From Rikenellaceae bacterium (GTDB lineage Bacteria; Bacteroidota; Bacteroidia; Bacteroidales; Rikenellaceae): 64,000 nucleotides of DNA. The notes beneath the pieces were generated by a model that searched no databases, was not told where the DNA came from, and was given only the letters and a program-made list of their open reading frames with translations. A program made the position numbers and the translations under genes. Positions 1 through 7,558 of the stretch are shown one piece after another; within the stretch, counting starts at the first letter, position 1, and the number at the start of each line of letters is the position of its first letter. The stretch spans positions 124,001-188,000 of the forward strand of contig SUZJ01000003.1 of assembly GCA_015059945.1 (NCBI GenBank), in the 5' to 3' direction.

Positions 1-226
1 TGTTGTGAGCGGGAATGGTCAGAGTGGTACCCTTCGAGATGTTGCGAGCCACTTTCTGAGCACGCTGTTTGATGATGAAGCTACCAAAACCCCTCAGGTA
101 AACGGGCTCGTTCTCGATGAGCGAACCTTTTACGTTCTCCATAAATGCCTCTACGATCTCCTGAACAAGAACTTTCTCTGCGCCAGTCTGTTTAGCAATG
201 TTGCTTACGATATCTGCTTTAGTCAT
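1..226 (-). CDS. hup: HU family DNA-binding protein, 3' end cut by window edge
   Basis: Read on the minus strand from the ATG at 224-226, the frame stays open to the window edge and gives 75 residues beginning MTKADIVSNIAKQTG. It continues through the HU/IHF core with YLRGFGSFIIKQR and ARNISKGTTLTIPAHN, which is the beta-arm region of the family. HU proteins are small dimeric nucleoid proteins that bend DNA; about 15-20 residues of the usual 90 are missing off the left edge. A good sigma-type promoter lies 76 bases upstream. The plus-strand frame across this region is a chance shadow. The family call is firm; which HU/IHF paralogue this is cannot be decided. Confidence 0.93.
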   Translation of the reverse strand, partial: MTKADIVSNIAKQTGAEKVLVQEIVEAFMENVKGSLIENEPVYLRGFGSFIIKQRAQKVARNISKGTTLTIPAHN

Positions 227-301
227 AACTTTAAGTTTTTATTTGTAAAACGAATGAATAATCTAACTAACCATTCTGCCGAAGGTTTTCTTTTCGGACT
301 G

Positions 302-333
302 CAAATATACACTATTATTCGGTTAATTTACAA
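302..333 (-). promoter_or_regulatory. HU gene promoter
   Basis: On the minus strand TTG (331-333) is followed after 21 bases by TATATTTG (302-309). This matches the Bacteroidetes primary-sigma consensus TTG/TTTG-N19-21-TAnnTTTG. The resulting leader would be roughly 70 bases. Confidence 0.7.
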
Positions 334-339
334 CAAACT

Positions 340-657
340 AACGAAATTTTTGCAATTTTTTTACCCTGCAAGGGGCCAACCCTGCCCGCCTACACAGGTT
401 TTTGCTCAACTTTCGTGCCCCACGGATGTTCATTTTTGCACCAACCCTCTACCCCAACACCACACCAAGAATGAAAATATGGACATAAATATAAAAAATA
501 GGTGCAAAAAATTTGTTCTCCACAAAAAAAAGTGTACTTTTACACTTAACTACACACACGCTCTGTGGCCACTCCGACTAACCCAACCACACCTTGTGGC
601 CGCCATCAGCGAATACAAACAAACACAAAATACTAACAACAAACACATTACGGACCT
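340..657. other. AT-rich intergenic region between divergent HU and WG-repeat genes
   Basis: No convincing gene is seen here. The plus-strand frame crossing it has atypical composition, runs through both promoters and has no family resemblance. The stretch holds the upstream part of the HU promoter and, at 512-541, the promoter of the WG-repeat gene, leaving about 100 bases of A-rich leader before the ATG at 658. Confidence 0.6.
512..541 (+). promoter_or_regulatory. Promoter of WG-repeat gene
   Basis: TTTG (512-515), a 19-base spacer, then TACTTTT (535-541) matches the Bacteroidetes promoter except for the last base of TAnnTTTG. It implies a leader of about 110 bases. Confidence 0.55.
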
Positions 658-3600
658 ATGAAGAAGGTATTACTTATTTTGGTTTCGGCTCTGTTGTGCC
701 TTGCAGCTACCGCTCAGGACCTCACTCCTAAGAAAAACGCTCGCGGCAAATGGGGCTATGTAGACAACAAAGACAACTGGCTCATCAAAGCCCGCTACGA
801 CATCGCCGAAGAGTTTGGCCCCGACGGATTGGCCAAAGTGCAGAAAGATGGCGAGTGGGGCTTTGTTAACAAAGCGGGCCGCGAGGTGGTTAAACCCAAA
901 TACGACGAGGTCAGCTACTACACCATCGAGGGCCTCTCGTATGTCAAGAACAAAGACAAATGGGGACTGGTAGACCGCGAGGGTAAAGTGGTTGCCAAGG
1001 TTAAGTATGACGAAATCGGTAAATTCTCTGAGACCGGTGCCGCTCTGGTGCGTATCAACGACAAGTATGGTATGATCAACATCGAGGGCGACGAGATTAT
1101 CAAGGTTAAATACCAAGAGGTTACCGACTTTGCCGAGAATGGTCTGGCTTGGATTAAGCTCAAAGACAAATGGGGTCTGCTCAACCGCGATGGCAAAATC
1201 ATTGCCAAACCCCGCTATGACGAGGCCGGTGTATTCGGCAATGGCGGCACCGCAAAGGTTAAAGAGGATGGCCTCTATGGTATCATCTCGCTCACCGGTA
1301 AGGTGATTGTTCGCCCCAACTACGACGAGATTGGCGAGTTCAGCGAGGAGGGCCTGGCTTGGACCACCAAAGAGGGCCTCTATGGTCTGATTAACGTAAC
1401 CGGCAAAAAGCTCACCGACAACAAGTTCGACGAGTATGGCGAGTGGAGCGAGACCGGCTCATCGCGCGTACGCATCGGCTCGAAGTGGGGTATGATTAAC
1501 AAAGATGGTAAAGAGGTACTGAAAGTTACCTACGACGAGATTGGCCCCTTCAACGAGATGGGTATCGCTCAGTTGCGTATCGACGACCTCTATGGTCTGG
1601 CCGACTTCAATGGTCGCCTGCTGACCAACATCAAATACAACGAGATTTTTGGTTTCGAGGGCGGCTTCGCAAAAGTACGCGTGGGCGACCTCTATGGTAT
1701 TATCGACACCAGCGGTCGCGAGGTTGCCAAGGCGCAGTACGCTTCGTTCGAGCCCTATGCTATGAACGGCCTGGCAAAGGTTACCACCCCCGAGGGTTTC
1801 ATCGGTTGGGTTGATCGCAATGGTAAAGAGATTGTACCCGTAATCAACACCGAGGTTGGCGAGTGGACCGAGGATGGCCTGAACTGGATTAAACAGGGCG
1901 AGCTGTACGGCTGGATTGACGTAAACGGCGAGTTCTTGACCAAAGTTATCTACAACGCCATTTGGCCCTTCGAGGCTAACAATCTGGCCAAAGTACAGTT
2001 GGGCGAGGAGTTCAACTGGATTACCAAAGAGGGTAAAACCATATCGAGAAAAGGCTTCTTGGAGGTTGGCGAGTGGACCGAGCAGGGCCTCGTTTGGATC
2101 AAACAGGAGGGCAAGTATGGTATGATTAACACCGAGGGTAAGAAAGTTGTTAAGACCAAATACGACACCCTCAGCCCCTTCAACGAGTATGGCGTGGCCA
2201 AAGTGTCGATTGCCGACAAGTGGGGCTGGATTAACCTCGAAGGCAAAGAGGTCGTAAAAGTAAACAACCAGCAGGTTTGGGACTTCAATAGCGAGGGCCT
2301 GGCCAAAGTGCTCAATGCCAAAGGCAAATATGGCTTTGTGAACGCTCTGGGCAAAAAGGTTGTCCCCTTCAAGAACGACTATGCCGACGACTTCGTAAAT
2401 GGCTTGGTTAAGGTGGGCGTTAAGGGTACTCGCGACGAGGCCGGCAACTACACCGATGGTAAGTGGGGCTTCTACAACGCCAAGGGCAAAGCTGCTGTAA
2501 AGGTTAAATATGACTATGTAGAGGACTTTACCGACGGACTGGCACTGGTTAGCACCGGTGGCGTTTGGGAAGAGGGCAAATATAGCGGTGGCAAATGGGG
2601 CTTTGTAAATCAAGCTGGCAAAGCCGTTATCAAACTCCAATACACCTCGGCCGGCAACTTCTCGGAGATGCTCGCTTGGGTAGGTGTGGCTGACAAGTAT
2701 GGCTACATCAACAACGCAGGCAAACTGGTTATCCCCGCCGAGTACGACACCGTTAGCGACTTCGATGGTGGCTTGGCACAGGTGAGCAAAGGTGGCCTGT
2801 GGGGTTGGCTCGACCGCTCGGGCGTAGAGGCTATCGCTATCGAGTACACCACTGCCGACAACTTCGACCAGGGTGGCCTGGCTCGCGTAGAGAAAGATGG
2901 CAAGTGGGGTTGGATTAACCGCGACGGTTTTGCTGCTATTCCTTTGCAGTACACCGCAGCCGAGCCCTTCAATGAGGAGGGTATCGCAAGGGTTAAGAGC
3001 GACGACTTGTGGTTGGAGGTTAACCGCCAGGGTGTTATCACCGTATCGCTCAAATTCTTGGGCACCTGCACCTTCACCGAGGGCTACGCCCCCGTACAGA
3101 TTAACGGCAAGTGGGGCTTTATCGACACCAAGGGCGCAATGGTTGTACCCGCCGACTACGAGGCAGTAGAGCCTTTCAGCCAGGGCGCAGCAATGGTACA
3201 GAAGGATGGCAAGTACTTCTGGGTTGATGCCACAGGCAAGGCCGTGAACGAGCAGGTTTACGACTCGGTGAGCCTCTTCGACCAGAGCGGTATTGCTAAG
3301 GTACAGCTTGGCGACAAGGTGGGCTACGTTAATCGTGGCGGCAAGGTTGTGCTGGCTCCCGAGTACGACTCGGTTGGCGAGTGGAACGAGTTTGGCGTTT
3401 CGGCCATCACCAAAGAGGGCCGAGTAGGTTGGGTAGACCGCAATGGCAACATCGTGGTAGAGCCCAAGTACGAAGAGGTTGGCGAGTGGAGTGCCGACGG
3501 CCTGGCAATGGTTAAGATTGGCGGCAAGATGGGCTTCATCAACAACCAGTATGTAGAGGTTATCGCTCCCGAGTACGATGCAGTAGGCGAATTCAAGCTG

Positions 3601-4446
3601 GGCATTGCACAGGTAGAGAAAGAGGGCCTGAAAGGCTTTGTAGACATCAATGGTGGCAAGGTTACCGAGCTCAAATATCAGGAGATTGGCGAGTGGGTAG
3701 GTGGCTTGGCACTGGTTAAGTCGGGCGACCTGTATGGCTACCTCGATTTGAAATACGACGAGATTATCCCCGTTATCTACCAAGAGATTGGTGCCTTCAC
3801 CGAGGGTATCGCTTGGATGAAACTCGACGGCAAGTATGGCCTTATCGAGCAGAATGGCCGTAGCATCACCCCCAACCGCTACACCTCGATGGGCGAGTTT
3901 GTAGAGGGCATTGCTCTGGTGAGCATTGACGACCAGTGGGGCTACATCAACCGCACCGGCGTAGAGGTGGTACCCCTGCTCTACACCCGCGAGGAGGCCG
4001 AGGCTTACGGCACCGACTACATTCACAACCAGCACTTCTCGAACTTTGCAGAGGAGTATATGGCCGAGAAGGTGGCTGCATTTGAGGCAAAAGACGAGTT
4101 TGAGACTGCCGAGCAGCACGCCGCTCGCGTAACTCCCGAGAGTGTTGCCGCTCTGAAAGAGCAGTTGACCGCCGAGGCCGAGAAGGCATTCATCGAGGCT
4201 CGCAGCGCAAGCGTAGTATTGCAATTGCAGTTGGGCGAGTACGATGCCGAGAACCAGATTTTCACCGTTACCGACTTGGTTTATGGCCAGTACATCGTGA
4301 ATGTACCTCTGGATGTTGCACGTGAGTTCAAGTCGCTGTGGGACAACATCACCAAAACTCCTACCTTGTGTGTAGAGAACGACACTCTGGCGGTCGACAA
4401 GATTACCTTCCGCCTGCCCGATGGCAAAGAGTACATCACCAAATAG
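658..4446 (+). CDS. Giant secreted WG-repeat protein
   Basis: The 1262-residue product opens with a signal peptide (MKKVLLILVSALLCLAATAQ). It then consists of WG/beta-propeller-like repeats of roughly 35 residues to about residue 1125. I count about 31 copies of the core motif (KWGYVD, EWGFVN, KYGMIN, LYGLIN and variants), many followed by a YDE element. The last ~135 residues are non-repetitive: a charged helical stretch rich in Glu and Ala, then a small beta-rich tail. WG repeats (KWG Leptospira family) are of unknown function, probably protein-binding surfaces. No lipobox is present, so the product is likely periplasmic or secreted. The gene is monocistronic: its own promoter upstream and a strong bidirectional terminator right after the stop. 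Adjacent repeats are near-identical at DNA level, so copy number may vary by recombination. Confidence 0.9.
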   Translation: MKKVLLILVSALLCLAATAQDLTPKKNARGKWGYVDNKDNWLIKARYDIAEEFGPDGLAKVQKDGEWGFVNKAGREVVKPKYDEVSYYTIEGLSYVKNKDKWGLVDREGKVVAKVKYDEIGKFSETGAALVRINDKYGMINIEGDEIIKVKYQEVTDFAENGLAWIKLKDKWGLLNRDGKIIAKPRYDEAGVFGNGGTAKVKEDGLYGIISLTGKVIVRPNYDEIGEFSEEGLAWTTKEGLYGLINVTGKKLTDNKFDEYGEWSETGSSRVRIGSKWGMINKDGKEVLKVTYDEIGPFNEMGIAQLRIDDLYGLADFNGRLLTNIKYNEIFGFEGGFAKVRVGDLYGIIDTSGREVAKAQYASFEPYAMNGLAKVTTPEGFIGWVDRNGKEIVPVINTEVGEWTEDGLNWIKQGELYGWIDVNGEFLTKVIYNAIWPFEANNLAKVQLGEEFNWITKEGKTISRKGFLEVGEWTEQGLVWIKQEGKYGMINTEGKKVVKTKYDTLSPFNEYGVAKVSIADKWGWINLEGKEVVKVNNQQVWDFNSEGLAKVLNAKGKYGFVNALGKKVVPFKNDYADDFVNGLVKVGVKGTRDEAGNYTDGKWGFYNAKGKAAVKVKYDYVEDFTDGLALVSTGGVWEEGKYSGGKWGFVNQAGKAVIKLQYTSAGNFSEMLAWVGVADKYGYINNAGKLVIPAEYDTVSDFDGGLAQVSKGGLWGWLDRSGVEAIAIEYTTADNFDQGGLARVEKDGKWGWINRDGFAAIPLQYTAAEPFNEEGIARVKSDDLWLEVNRQGVITVSLKFLGTCTFTEGYAPVQINGKWGFIDTKGAMVVPADYEAVEPFSQGAAMVQKDGKYFWVDATGKAVNEQVYDSVSLFDQSGIAKVQLGDKVGYVNRGGKVVLAPEYDSVGEWNEFGVSAITKEGRVGWVDRNGNIVVEPKYEEVGEWSADGLAMVKIGGKMGFINNQYVEVIAPEYDAVGEFKLGIAQVEKEGLKGFVDINGGKVTELKYQEIGEWVGGLALVKSGDLYGYLDLKYDEIIPVIYQEIGAFTEGIAWMKLDGKYGLIEQNGRSITPNRYTSMGEFVEGIALVSIDDQWGYINRTGVEVVPLLYTREEAEAYGTDYIHNQHFSNFAEEYMAEKVAAFEAKDEFETAEQHAARVTPESVAALKEQLTAEAEKAFIEARSASVVLQLQLGEYDAENQIFTVTDLVYGQYIVNVPLDVAREFKSLWDNITKTPTLCVENDTLAVDKITFRLPDGKEYITK

Positions 4447-4465
4447 GTTATACCTATTATAATAA

Positions 4466-4506
4466 AAAGAGAGAGGCTCACCAAGTTTTGGTGAGCCTCT
4501 CTCTTT
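4466..4506. terminator. Bidirectional terminator between WG-repeat gene and pth
   Basis: A perfect 19-bp inverted repeat (AAAGAGAGAGGCTCACCAA at 4466-4484, its complement at 4488-4506) has a 3-base loop and T-rich tails on both strands. It serves the two convergent genes. Confidence 0.85.
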
Positions 4507-4564
4507 ATGGTCGGTCGGCCACAAGGTCGGTCGGCCAACAAAACGTACCAATCGCCGGCGAGGG

Positions 4565-5140
4565 TTAGTTCTTTTTGTTTCGGTGGTTGTGGGCGTTCAT
4601 TGTGCGCTCGATGCCTATGGTCGTAAAGTCCTTTATGGCCGCCACAGCCTTATCGACCGCCTCATCGAACAGTTTGCGCTCGTCGGGTCTCAGCTTGCCC
4701 AGCACAAAGTCTACCTGATGGCCCTGCGGAAAGTCGCCACCCACACCCATACGTATACGGGCATAGTTGCCACCACCGCACAGAGCGTCGATATTTTTGA
4801 GTCCATTGTGGCCGCCATCGCTACCTTTGGCACGTATGCGCATAGTGCCTACGGGTATGGCTATATCGTCTACTACCACGATCAGGTTCTCCTTGGCGAT
4901 GTTCTCTTTATCGAGCCAGTAGCGCACCGCCTTACCGCTGAGGTTCATATAGGTCGAGGGCTTGATGACAACCATTGTGCGCCCCTTCCACTTAACCTCG
5001 GCACGCGAGGCGTAGCGGTCGGGCGAGAAGCTAACGCCCGCTCCCTCGGCCAATCGGTCCACCACATCAAAGCCCGCATTGTGTCGCGTGGCCTCATACT
5101 CGGCCCCTATATTGCCGAGTCCTACAACAAGATATTTCAT
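4565..5140 (-). CDS. pth: Peptidyl-tRNA hydrolase
   Basis: Pth cleaves peptidyl-tRNAs released prematurely from ribosomes. The start at 5140 gives MKYLVVGLGNIG, the family's N-terminus; the frame also allows 15 more residues (from 5185), which look like an unrelated basic leader. Conserved elements are all present: RHNAGF with the catalytic His, KPSTYMNLSG with the substrate-binding Asn, the catalytic DD in VVVDDIAIP, and GSDGGHNGLK. The length of 191 residues is normal. It follows rmuC on the same strand with a repeat-filled 155-bp gap and converges on the WG-repeat gene at the shared terminator. Confidence 0.95.
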   Translation of the reverse strand: MKYLVVGLGNIGAEYEATRHNAGFDVVDRLAEGAGVSFSPDRYASRAEVKWKGRTMVVIKPSTYMNLSGKAVRYWLDKENIAKENLIVVVDDIAIPVGTMRIRAKGSDGGHNGLKNIDALCGGGNYARIRMGVGGDFPQGHQVDFVLGKLRPDERKLFDEAVDKAVAAIKDFTTIGIERTMNAHNHRNKKN

Positions 5141-5195
5141 ACTATCGGGTTCTACTTTTTTCTTACGAAACAGATTCCAAAACATACTGCTTTTT

Positions 5196-5280
5196 GTCTA
5201 ACGTCTGGCGTCGAGCGCCTAACTGACCTAAGTCATTAAGGACTTTAAGGACCTTAGGGACCTTAAAGAAAATTATATAG
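5196..5280. repeat. Intergenic 7-bp array followed by 9-bp array
   Basis: Four degenerate heptamers (GTCTAAC, GTCTGGC, GTCGAGC, GCCTAAC at 5196-5223) are followed by a 9-bp-period run from 5227 (CCTAAGTCA, TTAAGGACT, TTAAGGACC, TTAGGGACC, TTAAAGAAA, ATTATATAG). Similar modules recur in most intergenic gaps of the window. Confidence 0.75.
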
Positions 5281-5295
5281 TTCCTATAACTCTTA

Positions 5296-6591
5296 TTACT
5301 CCTCACTCTCCTCTTCTTGTGTGGCTACGAGGTGTTCGGGCAGTCGCTTGGCAGCCTTGGCACCCAGAGTGCGCAGCCCCTCGACACGCGAGAGTATATT
5401 GCCACGCCCCGTAGATAGTTGCTCCATAGCCTTCGAGCAGCTCTCCGAGGCCTTGCGGATATTCTTATCAACCTCGCCCAGCGTATCGACAAACCCCACA
5501 ACCTTGTCGTAGAGCTTACCACCCGCATCGGCAATCTGCAAGGCGTTTTTGTTCTGTGTATCGCGCTGCCATAGGTCGTAGACTATGCGCAACATTGCCA
5601 GCAGGTTTGTGGGCGAACTGATAACCACATTGCGTTTGTAGGCATCGGACCACAGATTAGGCGAGTTTTGCAGAGCACACATAAAGGCGGGCTCGTTGGG
5701 CACAAACATAATCACAAATTCGGGAGCCTTCGCCAGAAGGTCCTGGTAACGCTTGGCGGCCAGCTCCTGTACGTGTTTGGTAACCGATGTGATATGTGAG
5801 CTCATAGCGGCATTGCGCTGAGCCTCATCCTCGGCTCCACACCACTCGGTGTATGCCGTGAGCGACACCTTCGAGTCGATGATTATCTGCTTGCCCTCGG
5901 GCAGCGAGAGCACCACATCGGGCCTCTGGTTGCGCCCCTTGTCGTCTTTAATGCTCTCTTGAGTAGAGTAGTGGATGCCCTTTTGCAGGCCGCTGTGTTC
6001 GAGCAGGCTATCAAGTATCATCTCGCCCCAATCGCCCTGCACCTTGCTGTCGCCTTTGAGTGCGCGGGTGAGGTTTTTGGTCTCGGCGGTGATGGTGCTG
6101 TTGAGCTCCATAAGGTTTTTGAGCTCGGCTTTCAGCGCACCAGTCTGCTCGTTCTGGGCCGAGTAGATAGTCTCTATACGAGTGCGGAACTCGGTAATGT
6201 TGTCGCGAAGAGGTTTGAGTATAAGGTCGATAGCCTCTTTGTTGGTGGCGGTCATCGACTTCTGCTTCTCGTCGAGGATGTCGTTTGCAAGGTTTTTGAA
6301 CTCGGTGCGGAACGAGGCTTGCAACTGCTCCAACTGCTGCTTATCCTGCTCGGCCTTGCTACGCAGGGCTTCGTTCTCGGAGGCGAGCAGAGCATTCTGC
6401 AACTCGTGGGCGTGAATCTTCTCGCCCAGGGTGCGCACCTGCTCTTCGAGCGATAGGTTGCGCTCGACCTGCTCGATGAGCTTGGCATCTACAATGCGGT
6501 TTTGCCTGCGGTCAAAACGGAGCACAACGGCCATTGCCACCACAACCAGCGCCAGCACTATGCAAACTATCAGAATAATCGTATTAGCCAT
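5296..6591 (-). CDS. rmuC: DNA recombination protein RmuC
   Basis: The 431-residue protein starts with a membrane anchor (about residues 3-24), followed by a long coiled coil (about 30-115). The RmuC nuclease-like domain runs from about 190 to 400, with the typical segments VQGDWGEMILDSLLEHSGL, RPDVVLSLPEGKQIIIDSK and VMFVPNEPAF-like. RmuC limits recombination at inverted repeats and has a restriction-endonuclease-like fold. The C-terminal tail is acidic. A TACTTTTG element at 6624-6631 on the minus strand gives a short leader. pth follows downstream. Confidence 0.93.
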   Translation of the reverse strand: MANTIILIVCIVLALVVVAMAVVLRFDRRQNRIVDAKLIEQVERNLSLEEQVRTLGEKIHAHELQNALLASENEALRSKAEQDKQQLEQLQASFRTEFKNLANDILDEKQKSMTATNKEAIDLILKPLRDNITEFRTRIETIYSAQNEQTGALKAELKNLMELNSTITAETKNLTRALKGDSKVQGDWGEMILDSLLEHSGLQKGIHYSTQESIKDDKGRNQRPDVVLSLPEGKQIIIDSKVSLTAYTEWCGAEDEAQRNAAMSSHITSVTKHVQELAAKRYQDLLAKAPEFVIMFVPNEPAFMCALQNSPNLWSDAYKRNVVISSPTNLLAMLRIVYDLWQRDTQNKNALQIADAGGKLYDKVVGFVDTLGEVDKNIRKASESCSKAMEQLSTGRGNILSRVEGLRTLGAKAAKRLPEHLVATQEEESEE

Positions 6592-6623
6592 ATATACCTA
6601 TGTATAAATTTATCTTGATAGAA

Positions 6624-6661
6624 CAAAAGTACTAAATTTTTCGGTTTTTTGGCTACCTTTG
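6624..6661. promoter_or_regulatory. Divergent promoters for rmuC and rpe
   Basis: The minus strand carries TACTTTTG at 6624-6631, toward rmuC. The plus strand carries TACCTTTG at 6654-6661, toward rpe. Both match TAnnTTTG; upstream TTG elements are weak. Confidence 0.6.
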
Positions 6662-6705
6662 CATAAAATCACAAACATCACAACCAGAAAAGAGTATCAA
6701 TACTT

Positions 6706-7359
6706 ATGAGAAAGCGTATTGTTTCCCCCTCGATGCTGTCGGCCGACTTTGGCCACCTCGACCGCGATACCCGAATGATTGACCGCAGCGCAGCCGAATG
6801 GGTGCACATAGACGTTATGGATGGCGTATTTGTGCCCAACATATCTTTTGGATTTCCTGTGCTGAAAGCCATTACCTCGGCCACCGACAAATTTATGGAC
6901 GTACACCTGATGATTGTCGAGCCAGAGAAGTATGTCGAGCGCTTTGCTCAGGCGGGTGCCGACTTGGTGGTGTTCCACTGGGAGGCCACCGAGGACCCCA
7001 AGGGGTGTATCGAACTCATTCGCCGCAGTGGTGCAAAGGTGGGTATTTCGATTAAGCCCAAGACTCCTGTGGAGGTGCTCGACGATCTGCTGCCATTGGT
7101 AGACTTGGTGCTGATTATGAGTGTCGAGCCCGGCTTTGGCGGCCAGAGCTTCATTGAGGGCAGTACCGACAAGGTGCGAGCCCTGCGCAGGATGATTGAC
7201 GAGCGCGGGCTGGATGTGATGATAGAGATTGACGGCGGAGTGAGCCGCCACAACGCTGCCGAACTCTACGAGGCCGGTTGCGATGCACTGGTTGCGGGTA
7301 GTGCGGTGTTCAAGGCTGCCGATCCCGAGGCCGAGATTGTGGCCATTCTGAACGCTTAA
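6706..7359 (+). CDS. rpe: Ribulose-phosphate 3-epimerase
   Basis: Rpe interconverts ribulose 5-phosphate and xylulose 5-phosphate in the pentose phosphate pathway. The 217-residue TIM barrel shows SPSMLSADFG at the N-terminus, the metal/catalytic segments HIDVMDGVFVPNISFG and DVHLMI, MSVEPGFGGQSFI (phosphate-side loop) and EIDGGV with the second catalytic Asp. Length is normal. It has its own TACCTTTG promoter element 44 bases upstream. The ABC-F gene follows after 182 bases on the same strand with no clear terminator between. Confidence 0.96.
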   Translation: MRKRIVSPSMLSADFGHLDRDTRMIDRSAAEWVHIDVMDGVFVPNISFGFPVLKAITSATDKFMDVHLMIVEPEKYVERFAQAGADLVVFHWEATEDPKGCIELIRRSGAKVGISIKPKTPVEVLDDLLPLVDLVLIMSVEPGFGGQSFIEGSTDKVRALRRMIDERGLDVMIEIDGGVSRHNAAELYEAGCDALVAGSAVFKAADPEAEIVAILNA

Positions 7360-7456
7360 CGTCTAACCGACCTAATAGCAAATTATATTAACGCCGAGCC
7401 ACCCCACAACCCGAAAAAATTCTATTGTGAGGTGGTTTCAAGGCCCTCGAAGGGCT

Positions 7457-7558
7457 CGAAAACCGCAGTTTACTGGGTGGTAAATGAGGTTTTCGGGAAC
7501 AAGAGAAACGCAGAAAACACCAACAAGAGGATTTTTTCCAGATGGTATCTATCGATAA
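7457..7558 (+). promoter_or_regulatory. Structured leader with short ORF overlapping the ABC-F start
   Basis: CGAAAACC (7457-7464) pairs with GGTTTTCG (7488-7495), enclosing a second short stem (TTTAC with GTAAA). A 24-codon frame starts at the ATG 7484-7486, inside the downstream stem region, and ends at TAA 7556-7558, overlapping the ABC-F start at 7542. This geometry is compatible with translational attenuation, known for some ABC-F genes, but could be chance. Confidence 0.3.

Noticed and set aside
5-661. 218-codon plus-strand frame at the window start
   Set aside because: It runs antisense to the HU gene, through two promoters and an AT-rich gap, with no protein-like composition.
1459-4551. 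1030-codon antisense frame opposite the WG-repeat gene
   Set aside because: It is exactly codon-aligned with the sense gene and lacks stops only because TTA, CTA and TCA are avoided. The composition is the mirror of the WG repeats and no start context or family resemblance is seen.
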